The notes under the pieces: model-generated | What the model saw: the letters and a program-made list of their open reading frames with translations, nothing else | Told to the model about the DNA's origin: nothing | Databases searched by the model: none | Origin: Rutpela maculata | Lineage: Eukaryota; Arthropoda; Insecta; Coleoptera; Cerambycidae | Assembly: GCA_936432065.2 (NCBI GenBank) | Contig: OW386292.2 | Span: forward strand, 103,745,829 to 103,809,828 | DNA: 64,000 nt | Direction of reading: 5' to 3' | Part shown: piece after piece, positions 33,543 to 44,463 of the stretch | Numbering within the stretch: position 1 is the stretch's first letter | How the letters are laid out: every line of letters begins with the position of its first letter | Translations under genes and position numbers: made by a program

Positions 33543-35243
33543 ATTCTTACGTACTAGTGAGACTTTTTACCTTACATCCGTTCGGTAGCTACCGCGCGAC
33601 CGCAAACACCAAGACGTGGCGAGAAATCCGCTTCTAGTTGTCGTTGCTAACTTGGCTGCAGTGTTGACAATCGACAGTACAGCTGATGTGATATGGACGA
33701 TCCTTCTGTTTCGTTCTTGTTTTGCTGCAATTAAAACTTCTCTGGATACTGGATTATTGTTGAAACGATGCACTATTTCGTTGCACTTTAATTTGTGCCG
33801 AGGTGAGTACCAAGATATATTTTCGAAGACGACTTTTACATATAGGGAAACTGCCCTTGTTTACAATTTACAATTTTACAAAATTTGAGATTTATTTTCT
33901 TAATTCTCATTTTCATATAACCAAGGAAACTAATTTTGAGTCATTACAATACTCTTACTTTGATTTGAATACTTAATACATTTACTTTACTTCAAAATTT
34001 CAATTTTCTTCTTTTAAATATTTTTAGGTTATGTCTTCCGCTAAAAATTTGCGTGCGGTTAGTTTCGTTGTTGAATAATGACTGAATTGTAAATTCTGGC
34101 TTTCTATTGGGCCAAAATGAAGTATTTGACAGGATTTTACGTCTTGATTTTTTTGAAAGAAAAATTTAATTTATGAATTTACTTTTTCTAGCTTTGTGTT
34201 TTATTAAATGTTTATTTTACTACTTGAGTTTTATTTCTCATGCTTTTCTGAGCATTCTGATATGCAATACATGTTGATTTGTGCCTCAATTGCAATTTTT
34301 CATGGTTATGTGAACTCGGACATATTTTAACAAATTCTAGCCTTAATACCTAATTTTAGCTACCAAACCATATTCCTGCTTATAATTTAAAATACATTTA
34401 ACATTTATTAACACAATTTCAACACCTTACTCTATTATTCTTACTAATACTGAACTATGCATTTTAGCATGTCGTTTGAGGAGAAACTTGTCACCCCCTA
34501 CAAAATACTACATGTTGTGTTGGACAAAACTACACTAAATCTATGGACCTAGCCAAACTCTATAACAACAAAGTGAAATACTCTAAGAAAAAACCTTTTT
34601 ATAACTATTTTACACAATTTTTAAGAAAAGTTCATCTGACAGCTATGTGATTTTCTCACTGTGGGCCCCATTTGAAGTTTAATTTAAGGGAACTTACGTC
34701 GTAGAGTAAGTATAAACCATATTGTTTCTGTTTTGACACATTTTATCCTATTACGATAGGTATTTTTATGAAATCCTTGTGAAGTTTGGTTTCAAGCGTA
34801 ACCTCCCGTTTAAACTTTTTGTTATTTTCTACCCTGCTTATGTAGTCCTTTTATTATAAGTTTGTGCTTGTTTAAGCTTACAAATTATAACCTTTTTAAT
34901 GGTTTATTGTTAAATTTATGATTACACTTTTTATTTATTGATAAATTTTTATTGTTTTTAGGTTCAAACCACCCTATCATGTATGTCAAGAGTTCCTGTT
35001 GGTTTGCCACCGTTTGGCTTTGTGCAAAAGTTTATTTAAGCATCGTTGCACCCTATCGATACCTTGTTTTGGTGTTATTCACAATTAAAGTCTTCCAATG
35101 TACAGGTATGCACTATTTTCTTACTGCTAGATATATTAATAAATTTATTTACAATTCAAACACTTATTACTAAATTCAACTGCAGTGCTTTATTCTAACG
35201 ACATAAACCTGCCTTCAGCATGTGATTGGAGTGCCTCTGCATC
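33543..35243. other. 1.7-kb non-coding part of the minus-strand LTR element
   Basis: It lies between the pol remnant and the left LTR copy. On the minus strand I recognise no env or other domain. On the plus strand there are splice-like sites: GCCGAG then GTGAGT at 33803, TTTTTAG at about 34962 and GTACAG then GTATGC at about 35105. They could be chance or an antisense transcript. One explanation is that this is the rest of a long LTR whose right copy has been truncated at 39046. Confidence 0.4.
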
Positions 35244-36797
35244 TCACAAGCACTCGTGCATAAAGTAACCACCATCAGTGGCGTTTCTGAGTTTAATTTG
35301 ATATAGATTACCAATTTTATTGTTTAAAGTGAATTGTTCCAATATATTATATTGTTTGGGGAGAATATTGCGACATTTCCCCCTTAAATAATAAATTTTG
35401 ACACGTGTGAAAAATTTATTAGTTCTGTCAAAGTTGCGATATTCGAACCAAATAGATACACGTGCTTTTACGTACTTAATATGACTCATTTAACCAGGGT
35501 CATATGGGTAGAGCAATCCTACGTGGAATTCCCCCCTTATTGAATTGTTGTGAATGTTTCGTAATGTGTCAGTGTTTTTTCTTGCAATTAAAAGTCTAAT
35601 AATATTAAATTTACCTTCTCTTACAAAACTAATAATAATGATTTTATTTGCCATTCCGGCTTTAACATTCATTTTATACCCCTTTGAAAATATTTTCTTT
35701 TTTGTTTCAGGAACTGATTCGTCTCCTTCCCCTTTGGACATCAAATTGTGGATCTTCTCTAATACCTCATCTTGTACTTTTTTAAATTTTACCTTTTTAG
35801 TATATACTTTTGATTTAGTCAATTTACCTTTTTCTTTATTAATATCTAGTGATTTTATATAGTTTGTTATAGCACTTTCAATTACATTTGATTTTATCAT
35901 ATTTGTAATTTTATTTTGTACTTGACTACGATGTTTAAATGGAATGGGATAAGTTTTACTTTTAAAAGGCTTATTTTCATCTACTTCTAACTTGTGTACA
36001 TACCCTTGAGCTACCCTTGGCTCATAATTGACTAGTGAAATATATTTTTGTAACAGTTTTTGTACTATTTTATCATACTTGGAGAGACAGTTTATCAGGA
36101 GTTCTTCGGACTTTTCAAAACTCGTATTAACTACATATGTGGTACCTTCCACCACATGCTTACCGCAATTATTTATTAATTCATTTGCCTTTTCGCCTTT
36201 ATTTAAATCGGGATCATTGCCCATTACCGCATTTATATTGGGATCTTTGCCCATTACCGCATTTATTTTGGGAACTTTGCCCATTACCGCATTTAATTTG
36301 GGAACTTTGCCCTTTACATTTAATTTGGGATCTTTGCCCTTTAATTCATTCATATTAAAGATGGGTATTCTTTCACCCTCTATTAACAATATTTTCTCCC
36401 CCAAGTCTATTTTAGCCCTGATCTCCGATAAAACGTCCTCTCCTAAAACAATATCATAATTCATGTTCGTCACAATAATAAAATCCCCCTTAAATTCTTG
36501 ATTTTGAAACTTGAAAGTAGTGCTCAAAACTTTATTTGATTCCATGAACTTTTTCCCATTTAAACTTACCAATTTGATTTTTGCTATGTTTATACAGTTA
36601 TTTATGTTATTATTAAAATGTTTATTAAATACCTTTTCATCAATTAAACTTATTTCAGACCCTGTGTCAACTAGCGTTTTTAACATAATATTATTTATTT
36701 TAATGTTTACTATAGGCAATTGACTAACCTTAATGTTTTTCATTTCATTTTCCGTATCAGTTCCGATGTACTCTCGCGGGTGTTCATAATTATGCAT
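35244..36797 (-). pseudogene. pol: Gypsy-type Pol with protease and RT start joined to the integrase tail
   Basis: The frame (36797 to 35490, 435 codons) starts near MHNYEHPREYIG. It contains an aspartic protease (LVDTGSEISLI near residue 41, then DIVLGEDVL near residue 111) and a linker with repeats of MGKVPKINAV or similar. The RT start follows (RVAQGYVHKLEVDENKP, KTYPIPFKHRSQVQ). Where RT palm motifs should follow, the frame passes near residue 310 to a basic region and KVQDEVLEKIHNLMSKG, which resembles the C-terminal part of Gypsy integrases ahead of the GPY/F module. So RT, RNase H and the integrase core are deleted in frame. A stop at 35490-35492 is followed in the same frame by 81 more codons (VSIWFEYRNFDRT and on) to 35244. 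Confidence 0.6.
36191..36350 (-). repeat. Five-unit decapeptide repeat in the protease-RT linker
   Basis: On the minus strand, about 30-bp units encode GKDPKLN, GKVPKLNAV, MGKVPKINAV, MGKDPNINAV and MGNDPDLN. They lie between the protease and the RT start and look like slippage-type tandem expansion that has kept the frame. Confidence 0.8.
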
Positions 36798-36814
36798 GTT
36801 TAAAAACTTCCTAT

Positions 36815-37656
36815 CTAAAAATCCTGATCCTGTGACCTGGTATTAATTTGCGCAACAGTTTCTATCCTATTTACATCTTTCTGCGCATTTTCAACTATTG
36901 TACTCCCCCTTTGAATGTTAGTGTTTGCCACTTGTGCATATGTTCGACTTCCCCCTTTTGACTCATCATAATTATTTGGTCTCCTATCTTCCCACTGTAC
37001 CTGTTTCCTTGGCATTTGTTGATTATTATTTTCCCTGCTATTTACATTGTTACCTTGTTCCCTGTAAATTTGATTTTCATTATAACCTCGTCTTTGATTA
37101 TTGTCATATCTATTAGTGTTTCCCTCATATCTACCATAATTATTGCCGTTATACCTCTCTTGATAATTCCTGTTTTGATACCCCCCTTGATTGTTGTAAT
37201 TTGACCTATTTTGATTTGCCCCTTGACTATTAAAATTATACCTATTTTGATTTCCCCCTTGATCATTAAAGCTTTTATTTTGGTAAAATTCACCCCCTCT
37301 GTTAAATCTGTTCCCATTATCATACCTATTATTTTGATTATCGTTTCTACTTATATTTTGATAGACATTCTGATTATTATCGTCTATTTCCCTCAAGTAC
37401 TCAATTAAGTTATCTAAAGCGTTAATTCTTTTTGTGATTATTACATTCTGAATGATTGAAGAAAGATGTCTCGCAATATATTTAACTATTTCACCCTCCG
37501 TAAATTTCGGTTATAAATCTTTCTTAAAACATAATTTTCCCTTGATAGTCCTTGTCTTTCATTATACTTCCCACTAAACAAATTCTGCCTGACCTTTTGC
37601 TGGGTAAAATCACTCCAATATTGTTTCATTAATAGCTCTTCAAATTCATCTATACT
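36815..37656 (-). pseudogene. gag: Gag C-terminal part, Asn/Gln/Arg-rich, after a frameshift
   Basis: From 37396 the frame runs REIDDNNQNVYQNISRND through repeats of NNQGGYQNRN type to ARTYAQVANTN-like sequence and ends at 36815. It is very rich in N, Q, R, G and Y, like an RNA-binding, RGG-type Gag tail instead of a zinc knuckle. Upstream, 37656-37397 holds recognisable but frame-broken capsid sequence (QKVRQNLFSGKY; IIQNVIITKRINALDNLIEY). It joins the N-terminal gag frame at 37657. Confidence 0.6.
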
Positions 37657-38526
37657 CTAAAATCTACTTTCAATCATGGAATACCAATATTCGCTTTCTC
37701 CCTTTAACATGGTCTGTATGTTGGATTTTAAATTTGCTCCCCTTGGTAACGTGTTCATGTGTTGTCTGAGTCTTGTAATAAATACTTTGGGATGGATACG
37801 ATTATCCCCGTAGAAAAAGAATGTTGTCTTATTGCATATGTTTGTGTATGTGGGTGTATGTGTTTGTGTTTGTGTTTGTGTTCCCTCTCTTAATAGCCGC
37901 GTATTCTGTAAAACTAAACTCTCCTGTTCTTTTATTTTATTAGCCAAATTTTCCCCTTGTTTTTTGATTTTGTTTTCCAACTCAATTACCGAATCATCTA
38001 CCCTATTTTCTACCTGTCTTGAAATATCTGCCCTTAATTCCGACCTTACCTCGCTTACCTTATCGTTTACCTCACAACTAATAGTTTCTCCAATCCTTTC
38101 CCATCTGTTTTCCCAGCTTTCTACTTGACTTTTTAGTTCTGCCGTGGTCTCTTCTATTTTTCTTAATTTTTCATCCATTCTCTTGTTCAAATTTTCCTCA
38201 AGCACGTTGATTCTCTCTCCAATATTCTGTACCATTTCTTCTCTGTTTTGTTGCATTTGTTCGTTTATCAGTCCCATGTTTTGTTGTATCTGTTCGTTAA
38301 TTTGTCCCATGTTCTGCGCTACCTCCTCTCTATTTTGTTGCATTTGTTCATTTATTTGTACTTTCATGCCTGATACCATGTCCATCAATTTTTGTAACAT
38401 GTTAGGGTCTTGTTGTGTGGCCCCAACTTGTTCTGTGTCCCCAATTTGTTCTTCTTGCTGTGAAGATGAACCAGCTTCTTGTTCTTGACCTGACATATTG
38501 ACTTTCTTACCTGACCTTAATTTCAT
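37657..38526 (-). CDS. gag: Gag N-terminal part, coiled coil plus capsid start
   Basis: MKLRSGKKVNMSGQEQEAGS opens at 38526, about 180 bp inside the right LTR. Residues 40-200 form a long coiled coil with repeats of INEQMQQNREEMVQNIGE type and then RVDDSVIELENKIKKQGENL. After a QTQTQTHTPTYT stretch comes the capsid-like block FFFYGDNRIHPKVFITRLRQ and MLKGESEYWYSMIESRF, as in insect Gypsy Gags, followed by a stop at 37657. Since LTRs look identical, the stop and following frame change are recent or reflect a defective master copy. The start was chosen as the first AUG of the frame. Confidence 0.65.
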   Translation of the reverse strand: MKLRSGKKVNMSGQEQEAGSSSQQEEQIGDTEQVGATQQDPNMLQKLMDMVSGMKVQINEQMQQNREEVAQNMGQINEQIQQNMGLINEQMQQNREEMVQNIGERINVLEENLNKRMDEKLRKIEETTAELKSQVESWENRWERIGETISCEVNDKVSEVRSELRADISRQVENRVDDSVIELENKIKKQGENLANKIKEQESLVLQNTRLLREGTQTQTQTHTPTYTNICNKTTFFFYGDNRIHPKVFITRLRQHMNTLPRGANLKSNIQTMLKGESEYWYSMIESRF

Positions 38527-38707
38527 ATGTGTTTATGTGAATTTCTCACAACTACTGACAGAACTATTAAACTTTTAAATGAATTTCTTATTAAACCTTT
38601 TATATAATAATTGGAACTTCAAACTTTGCAAATTATTTTATATTGATCGTTTTCCTGATTGTAAAAAAATTTTAGTAATCTTATATTTGCCCCACGTTCA
38701 GGCCGAC

Positions 38708-39046
38708 ATATATTTATTATGTCTCCCACTAATTTATGGGGAAAAACGATAATAAATTTTTATTTGTTTAGTTTAGCATGAGTGTCTGTTCTTGCAGACT
38801 CACTCCTCTCAGGGTTAAAGTAGGTTCAATATAACAAATCAGGAATTTTACGATCAATAAAACACTGTAGTTGAGAATAGATTTGATTTTTATTAAATTT
38901 ACTGGAATATGGTTGTTTTGCAAGAATTTTTACAGTGATAAATTATACAAAAATGAATGTTGGGCGCCGTTAAAAACATATGATTATTTAAAGATCTGAC
39001 ATGAAATTAGTTTACAAAACGAAAAGGAAAACTCTGATGTGGTTTT
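38708..39046 (-). repeat. Right long direct repeat (5' LTR in element sense)
   Basis: Identical by eye to 33204-33542. Its inner edge is followed, in element sense, by GTCGGCCTGAACGTGGGG, where a primer-binding site is expected; I do not recognise the tRNA. Confidence 0.8.
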
Positions 39047-39339
39047 CTTTCTGCATAAAAAATGTACTATTAACCTTGTAGCTTATCCTCACCTATTTCG
39101 CGCTAACAGCGTCCGAACAGAGGCGTAGTTTGGGGCGCAGAGGTAAAAATCCATCCTATTCCAAGTTTGACTCCGAATATCTTAAAACCGGTTACTTTAA
39201 CGAGAAAAATGCTCAGGAATGAATTTATTGAGCAGAACTTTCTCTATTAGATGCATATATAGAGGGTTTTGTTGCAAGTAGTTTATGTATTTTCCCCTTC
39301 TTTGCAATTATATTAGAGGATAATCTGTACTGTTCACAC

Positions 39340-40315
39340 AAAAGAAGATATGGAATCATATTTCAACTCTGAGCTTGCTTCAATTCCACTTCTTCTCTTC
39401 AATAAGAAAGGGTTAATGAGGAAAATTAAGAAATCGTCTGTATGATATTTTCAATGCTGTACGAGAGAGGCCAATAGATTTTTCCGATTGCCAGTTCATT
39501 GTTGATGGCGGCAATTTGATTCATCGTGTAGTATGGCCGAAGCAGCTTTATTCGTAAACATTACGGCCAAAAAGTGACTGTAGTGTTTGAAGGATATGCT
39601 GACTGCAGTATGAAGAGCATCGAAAGACAGCAGCGTCTTTTGAAACGCATTTCACCGGAAATTGTTTTTCATGAGAACACGCCACTGACTGAAACGCAAA
39701 ATAAAATGATAAACAATCTCACAAAAAGGAACGGTTTATTTCGCAATTGGTGGAGAGATTTAAAAACGAGGGAATCAAAACAATTACTGCTGTAGACGAC
39801 GTTGACGTACTCATAGTTCAAACCGCCTTAACGAATCTCATGGAAACGATACAGTGGTCATCCTCGGACAAGATATTGATCTCCTCGCATTGATTATCGC
39901 TCTCGCACCTGAAGATAAAGATATCCGTTTCTTAAGAGAGGCTCAGAGATAAATAAAAAATAAAGATTACAGTTCTCGTGACTTGCAGTCCTCGGAAGTT
40001 TTAAAAAGCTGTATGGCCACACGTTCAGTGGATGCGATAACACTTCAGCTTTCTTTGGTAAAGGAAAAGTGCAAACGGTGGAATGCGTCAATAAAAGAAA
40101 AGATCTCGAAGAGGTTGTCCTTATATTCAACAACCGTAGCTCAACGAAAAAAGAAATTACATCTTTGAATCATCAAAGATTCATTATCTTCAATAAGTTA
40201 GTCCGCCAATCTGGTACTACCGGGATTCTACGAAGACTGCCAGCAACATCCGAGGCATTACGTCAACATTATTACAGAGTATTTCTCCAAATTCATGTTT
40301 GACGAGGAGAAAACT
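39340..40315 (+). pseudogene. Nuclease-like TE-associated protein with FEGYAD and DVDVLIV motifs, broken
   Basis: Blocks in changing frames follow one order. FNSELASIPLLLFNKKGLMR is near 39355 and CQFIVDGGNLIHRVVW near 39490. TVVFEGYADCSMKSIERQQR is at 39577 and ITAVDDVDVLIVQTALTN near 39780. KDIRFLREAQR is near 39920 and KGKVQTVECVNKR near 40060. I know this order from unnamed arthropod and cnidarian proteins that look like PIN/FEN-type nucleases: conserved acidic residues in VDGG, DVDVLIV and a GQDIDLL block, of which DKILIS/GQDIDLL near 39870 is a trace. Similar proteins may accompany DNA transposons. At least six frame breaks are present. The molecular role is unproven. Confidence 0.5.
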
Positions 40316-40411
40316 TGGAACCAACGGAATGCAGAAAAGCAGAAAATAATATAAAATATTTCAAAGAGATGATATACTTAAAGAAGTAAAATGTTCAAAA
40401 CTTAATCATTT

Positions 40412-40634
40412 TGGAGCAAAAATGTAAATATTTCCCTCCAGCAAGAGAAAAATTTTTGAATTGATTAAAAATTTTTGAAAAGCATTCGAGATGACTCCAA
40501 CAAACTATCATTAATTAGTAATAGTAGCAAAATTTATGATTAACCAACAAATATATTCCAGAGTTTTGGTCTCGAATGCTTTTTAAAACATTTTTATTTC
40601 TTGCTAGAGGGAAATATTTACATTTTTGCTCCAG
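40412..40634. repeat. Imperfect palindrome with about 80-bp arms
   Basis: The left arm from 40412 (GGAGCAAAAATGTAAATATT) pairs with the right arm ending at 40634; the inner sequences AAAAGCATTCGAGA and TCTCGAATGCTTTT also pair. Loop about 50 bp. Confidence 0.75.
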
Positions 40635-40681
40635 AATAATCTAGGTTTTTAAAATATCTTTGGAAGGTGGAAGATTACACT

Positions 40682-42347
40682 GGTCAACATTCAGTTTGAA
40701 AAAATACACCGGACTCTACCTAGGTACCCAGGGGTTTTTGGGGTCGCTGATTCCGTTGCCGAGGTCAGTTAAGCTCTATCACGTCAGGTTCAAGGTCATT
40801 TGAAGGTCAACCTAAGAAAAGGTTTTTGAAAAAATCTAAAAAATTCACACATAGGCTCTTGGGGGTCTCTGAGTCCGAATCCGATGTCGGTTGACCTTTA
40901 TCACCTCACGTTCAAGGTCATTTGAAGGTTAAAGTAAGAATAGGAGGTGAAAAAAATTAGAAAAAATTTATACGAATGCTCACCTGCCTACTTATTGTCT
41001 GTTTATCTGTCTGCCCTTATACCTGCACACCTGTTTGTTTGCTTGTTAGTCTGTATTTATCATCCGCCTGCATTTTCTCTCTGTCCATCTATTTGACATC
41101 CTGCCTTTCTGTCAGTAATTCTGTCTGACTGAATGACTAAATGTTTCTATCTGACAGTCTGTCTGCCTCCTTGTCAGTTTGTCTGACTCACGAAACCATT
41201 AAATTACTTTGACCCTGACAGGATTGAGCTCAGGGCCGGTTTTAGGTAACCGGAGGCCCTAAGCTCTAGGTATGCTCTTCGTTGAAGCTTTCTCTTCTAA
41301 TAAAATAAACGTGCATATCTGCGTATGAAATCTGAGTTCTGAGGCCCCTTAAATGCGAGGCCCTAAGCTGGCGTTTACTCAGCTTATAGGCAAAACCAGC
41401 ACTGATTGAGCTCCAAGTGAGTGAAGCCAACGCCCGTGGTACTCTTTACCTGCATGTTTGCTCTGCTTCTGCAACTATACCTAAAGGCCATCCTTTCACA
41501 GAAGAAAATAGGTAGGTGATTCATTGAGTTAAATATATTTGCACTGAGATAGCCGAAGAATCTTCATGTGCAGCTAAAGCTGGCGGACGAATGCCGGCTT
41601 GAAATGACCTCTGGATGCCTCTTTTTTTTAAGGGTAAGCGAACAATGGATTCGGACTCAGCGACCCGAAAAACCTGTGTGAATTTTTTCAAATTCTTTCA
41701 ACCACCTTTTCTTACTTTAACCTTCAAATGACCTTGAAACTGACGTGATAGAGGTGAACCGACATCGAATGCAGACTCAGCGACTCAAAAAACCTATATA
41801 TAAGTTTTTTCAGATTTTTTGACAGCTTCTCCTATGTTTTTCTCAAATTAACCTTGAAATGATCTCCGGATGCATTTTAAGGGTAAACGAACACCGGATT
41901 CGGACTCACCGATCCCAAAAACCTATGCGTGAATTTTTTCAGATTTTTTCAATCACCTTTTCTTAGTTTGACCTTCAAGTGACCTTGAAACTGACGTGAT
42001 AGAGGTCAACCGGCATCGGATACAGACTCCGCGACCCAAAAAACCTATATGTAAATTTTTTCAGATTTTTTAACAGCTTCCTCTCCGTTTTTCTCAAATT
42101 AACCTTGAAATGACCTCCGGATGCCTTTTAAGGGTAAGCGAACACCGAATTCGGACTCAGCGACCCCAAAAACCTATGTGTAAATTTTCTCAGATTTTTT
42201 CAACCACCTTTTCTTAGTTTGACCTTCAGATGTCCTTGAACCTGACGTGATAGAGCTTAACCGACCTCGGCATCGGAATCAGCGACCCCAAAAACCCCTG
42301 GGTACCTAGGTAGAGTCCTGTGTATTTTTTTAAACTAAATGTTGACC
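40682..42347. mobile_element. 1.67-kb foldback element built of tandem repeats
   Basis: Ends 40682-40850 and about 42178-42347 are inverted repeats of about 165 bp (GGTCAACATTCAGTTTGAAA; GGACTCTACCTAGGTACCCA). The right side holds a tandem array of the same words; the left side has a shorter inverted array. The centre (40980-41190) is rich in CTGTCTGCC-like words, and 41215-41420 contains a short inverted pair around AGGCCCTAAGCT. No coding frame. Confidence 0.75.
41631..42310. repeat. Higher-order tandem repeat, period about 250 bp
   Basis: AGGGTAAGCGAACA or a close variant recurs at about 41631, 41879 and 42130. Each 250-bp unit contains two related halves, one with ACCTTCAAATGACCTTGAAA and one with CTCAAATTAACCTTGAAATG, each followed by a CAGCGACCC-AAAAACCTAT stretch. 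The last unit is cut short at the element end. Confidence 0.75.
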
Positions 42348-43127
42348 TGTGTTATTATTATTCTTTTATTTTCTGCTTTTTAGCCCCCCCCCCCAATAAA
42401 AATCGTCTTCTAATTTTTTTTATCTTTTACTATATAAGGCCAGCAGCAGTGACAAATAGTGGATTAAGGGCAACTAGTTACGTTAAGGAATGTTCGTGTC
42501 CTGTTAAATAAATACCTTTTTTAATTTGCTCTAAGCTATAAAGGGGTACAAAAACATTTGTTTCTGAACAAAATAAACGTTTTTTTTATTCCCAAATTGA
42601 AAAAATTTAAAACCCATTGACCTCTAGAAAGTATTATTTCTGTGTATAAAAGTTATTTATATTTTTAGTAAGATAATTTTAGTTACCATATCTATAGATG
42701 TATTTAGGAATAGTATGCCTCTTTACTATGTTGCCAAGTTTAGGAGGCGATATCGCTACTTTATTGTAAGGAAGCATTTAATACCTATATACATCAAGTG
42801 TTTAAAACAGCAGCGCCACCTGGTAAAAAATTTAGTGGACTATGGTGTATGTTTACATATGTTTATAGGTATTTTCCGCCTCCAAAAAAAGTGTCGTTAA
42901 ATGCTTCTATCTCTCTATTTCTTCCCTTTTTGTCATAATCTTATATGCGCACCAATAAAGCTGATCATTATTGATAATAATGAGTCATGAATTTACTAAT
43001 TATCAAGATATTCGCGATGAAAACAACACAAAACGTCTCCGCCTCCGAAATCGGAGGCGAACGCGTAAAATCGGAGGCAAACACCACCTAACCATATAAC
43101 ATTCGGAGGTGTATGAGTACTAAATGC

Positions 43128-43136
<9 letters not shown>
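42348..43136. other. AT-rich stretch without recognisable genes
   Basis: It contains a run of twelve C (42384-42395) and, at 43035-43110, three related GGAGGCGAAC or GGAGGCAAAC words (CGCCTCCGAAATCGGAGGCG forms a short dyad). No conserved frame on either strand. Confidence 0.4.

Positions 43137-43164
<28 letters not shown>
43137..43164. repeat. TA array at the errantivirus left edge
   Basis: A run of TA repeats ends exactly where the LTR begins. A matching TA run follows the right LTR (51999-52041), consistent with insertion into a TA tract and a TATA-type target duplication, as is usual for this group. Confidence 0.85.
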
Positions 43165-43168
<4 letters not shown>

Positions 43169-43722
43169 ATATAGGAATTAACCCCTACATATTTAAAATA
43201 TTATAAGTCCCAAATAATGCGTAGTTCTTGTGTCGCATGTACTATTATTGTTTATTCTATTGTTTATACTTTAAATTACCCTAATGTCAAACTTTTGTAA
43301 ACATTATTTACTGTTAATTTTGAAACTGCTGAGTTATTACTTTTCTTAATGTTTTTGATTATTTCGAACGCAATTCGATGATTACCTAAAGTCTATGAAA
43401 TTTGATACTTTTCAACAAGGCCCTTTTATTTTTCAATACTAATTTATTACTTTGTTTTTTGGGTGTAATTTATTACTTTGTTTTTTGTGAACGCAATATT
43501 GTCGACATTGCAATTTGTCATCAGCAGATTCAAAAACATATAAAAGGCCAAATTTGTAAATTCGCATTATTCTATCTTGGTCAACGCTTAACTTAGTTAT
43601 TAACATTTAGTAACAGAGATCTCAAGCTTGAGAATCTCTAATATAAGTCGTGTACATAATAATAAAATAAAAATAAAGTAAAAAGTTTTTAAAAAGTGTT
43701 TTTCGAAATAATCCATATAACA
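43165..43722 (+). repeat. 5' LTR
   Basis: It runs from TGTTATATAGGAATTAACCC to ATCCATATAACA, with TG and CA ends. It contains a duplicated TAATTTATTACTTTGTTTTT stretch (about 43439-43487), a TATA box and poly-A signals. The short frame 43402-43596 recurs in both LTRs and has no sign of being a protein. Confidence 0.95.
43538..43677 (+). promoter_or_regulatory. LTR promoter (TATA box) and poly-A signals
   Basis: CATATAAAAGGC at 43538-43549 is a good TATA box. Transcription would start about 25-30 bp later, near 43570. AATAAA at 43661-43666 and 43672-43677 would serve as the poly-A signal in the 3' LTR copy. The U3-R-U5 borders are inferred. Confidence 0.65.
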
Positions 43723-43725
43723 ATT

Positions 43726-43743
43726 TGGCGCAGTCGGTAGGAT
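43726..43743 (+). other. Primer-binding site
   Basis: TGGCGCAGTCGGTAGGAT starts 3 bp after the LTR. This is the sequence expected for the 3' end of a tRNA primer (serine type in 17.6/297-like elements), used to start minus-strand DNA synthesis. Confidence 0.85.
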
Positions 43744-43820
43744 TCCGAAAACACTATTTTGGAAAATAAGAAGAATAGTGGTGGATTCCAATCCTTTGAA
43801 GGAGAACCTAGAAAAAATTA

Positions 43821-44060
43821 ATGAATAATTATTCCAATTATTACAAAGAAGAAACAATTGAACAAAAAGAAGAACAATCAACTAACTTTAACTTAATGGA
43901 AAAACGTACCAAAACTCAAGAATTCAAAGAAGAATTCAAAGAAAAACAAAAGGACAGAAAAACCTTTGAAGTGAACAAAACGCAAACTTCAAAACAGAGG
44001 GAAACGGTCAGATCGGAAAAGAAAACCGAAACTGGTTCGCAAGTTACCCCAAAACGTTAA
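43821..44060 (+). CDS. Short leader ORF of the errantivirus
   Basis: A 79-codon frame starts MNNYSNYYKEETIEQKEEQS and is rich in K, E, T and Q. It lies in the 5' leader, 400 bp before gag. No domain is seen. In this virus group a 5' leader exon can supply the start codon for the spliced env mRNA, so the AUG here may matter more than the ORF; that is inference. It may equally be a chance upstream ORF. Confidence 0.3.
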   Translation: MNNYSNYYKEETIEQKEEQSTNFNLMEKRTKTQEFKEEFKEKQKDRKTFEVNKTQTSKQRETVRSEKKTETGSQVTPKR

Positions 44061-44463
44061 ATTCCAGTTCCTGGTCTCGAAACTTGGTGTCTTCGACATT
44101 GAAGTCAATCCCTGTGGAAGGAATACCTAGTAACACCCCTGGCAGTGGAAACTTCGGTGGAGCAACGCTAACGGAGTAGCAATTTTCAAAAGAAGATCTA
44201 GAACATGGCACTTTTAATGTAAGTGAATATTATTGAATTATCATCTTTATTAAAGAAAACATACTAATTTTTATTATTTAAGTTAATGTTGAACTATTTA
44301 CGAATTTAATAATTATATTTTAAGAATTTTAAAACTAATTAACCTAAGAGCAAAATACTAATCACTGAGATAGAATCTAGTAAATATAAAAAAATATTTA
44401 CTATAAAAAATATATATCTACTAAAAATATAATTCCTTTCTATTATCTAAAATTTAATTTAAA

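Noticed and set aside
35554..36723. Several plus-strand frames (for example 36028-36459)
   Set aside because: They lie opposite the recognised minus-strand protease and pol frame and mirror its decapeptide repeat.
37832..38488. Plus-strand cysteine- and serine-rich frames
   Set aside because: They are the antisense of the coiled-coil Gag; the repeated CCICSF words come from its glutamine-rich repeats.
40980..41190. CTGTCTGCC-rich stretch considered as a CRISPR-like or regulatory array
   Set aside because: The words are irregularly spaced with no spacer-repeat structure; it is simple repeat sequence at the centre of a foldback element.
43402..43596. A 64-codon frame in the 5' LTR, repeated in the 3' LTR
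   Set aside because: It is preserved only because the LTRs are nearly identical; hydrophobic composition follows from T-rich LTR sequence.
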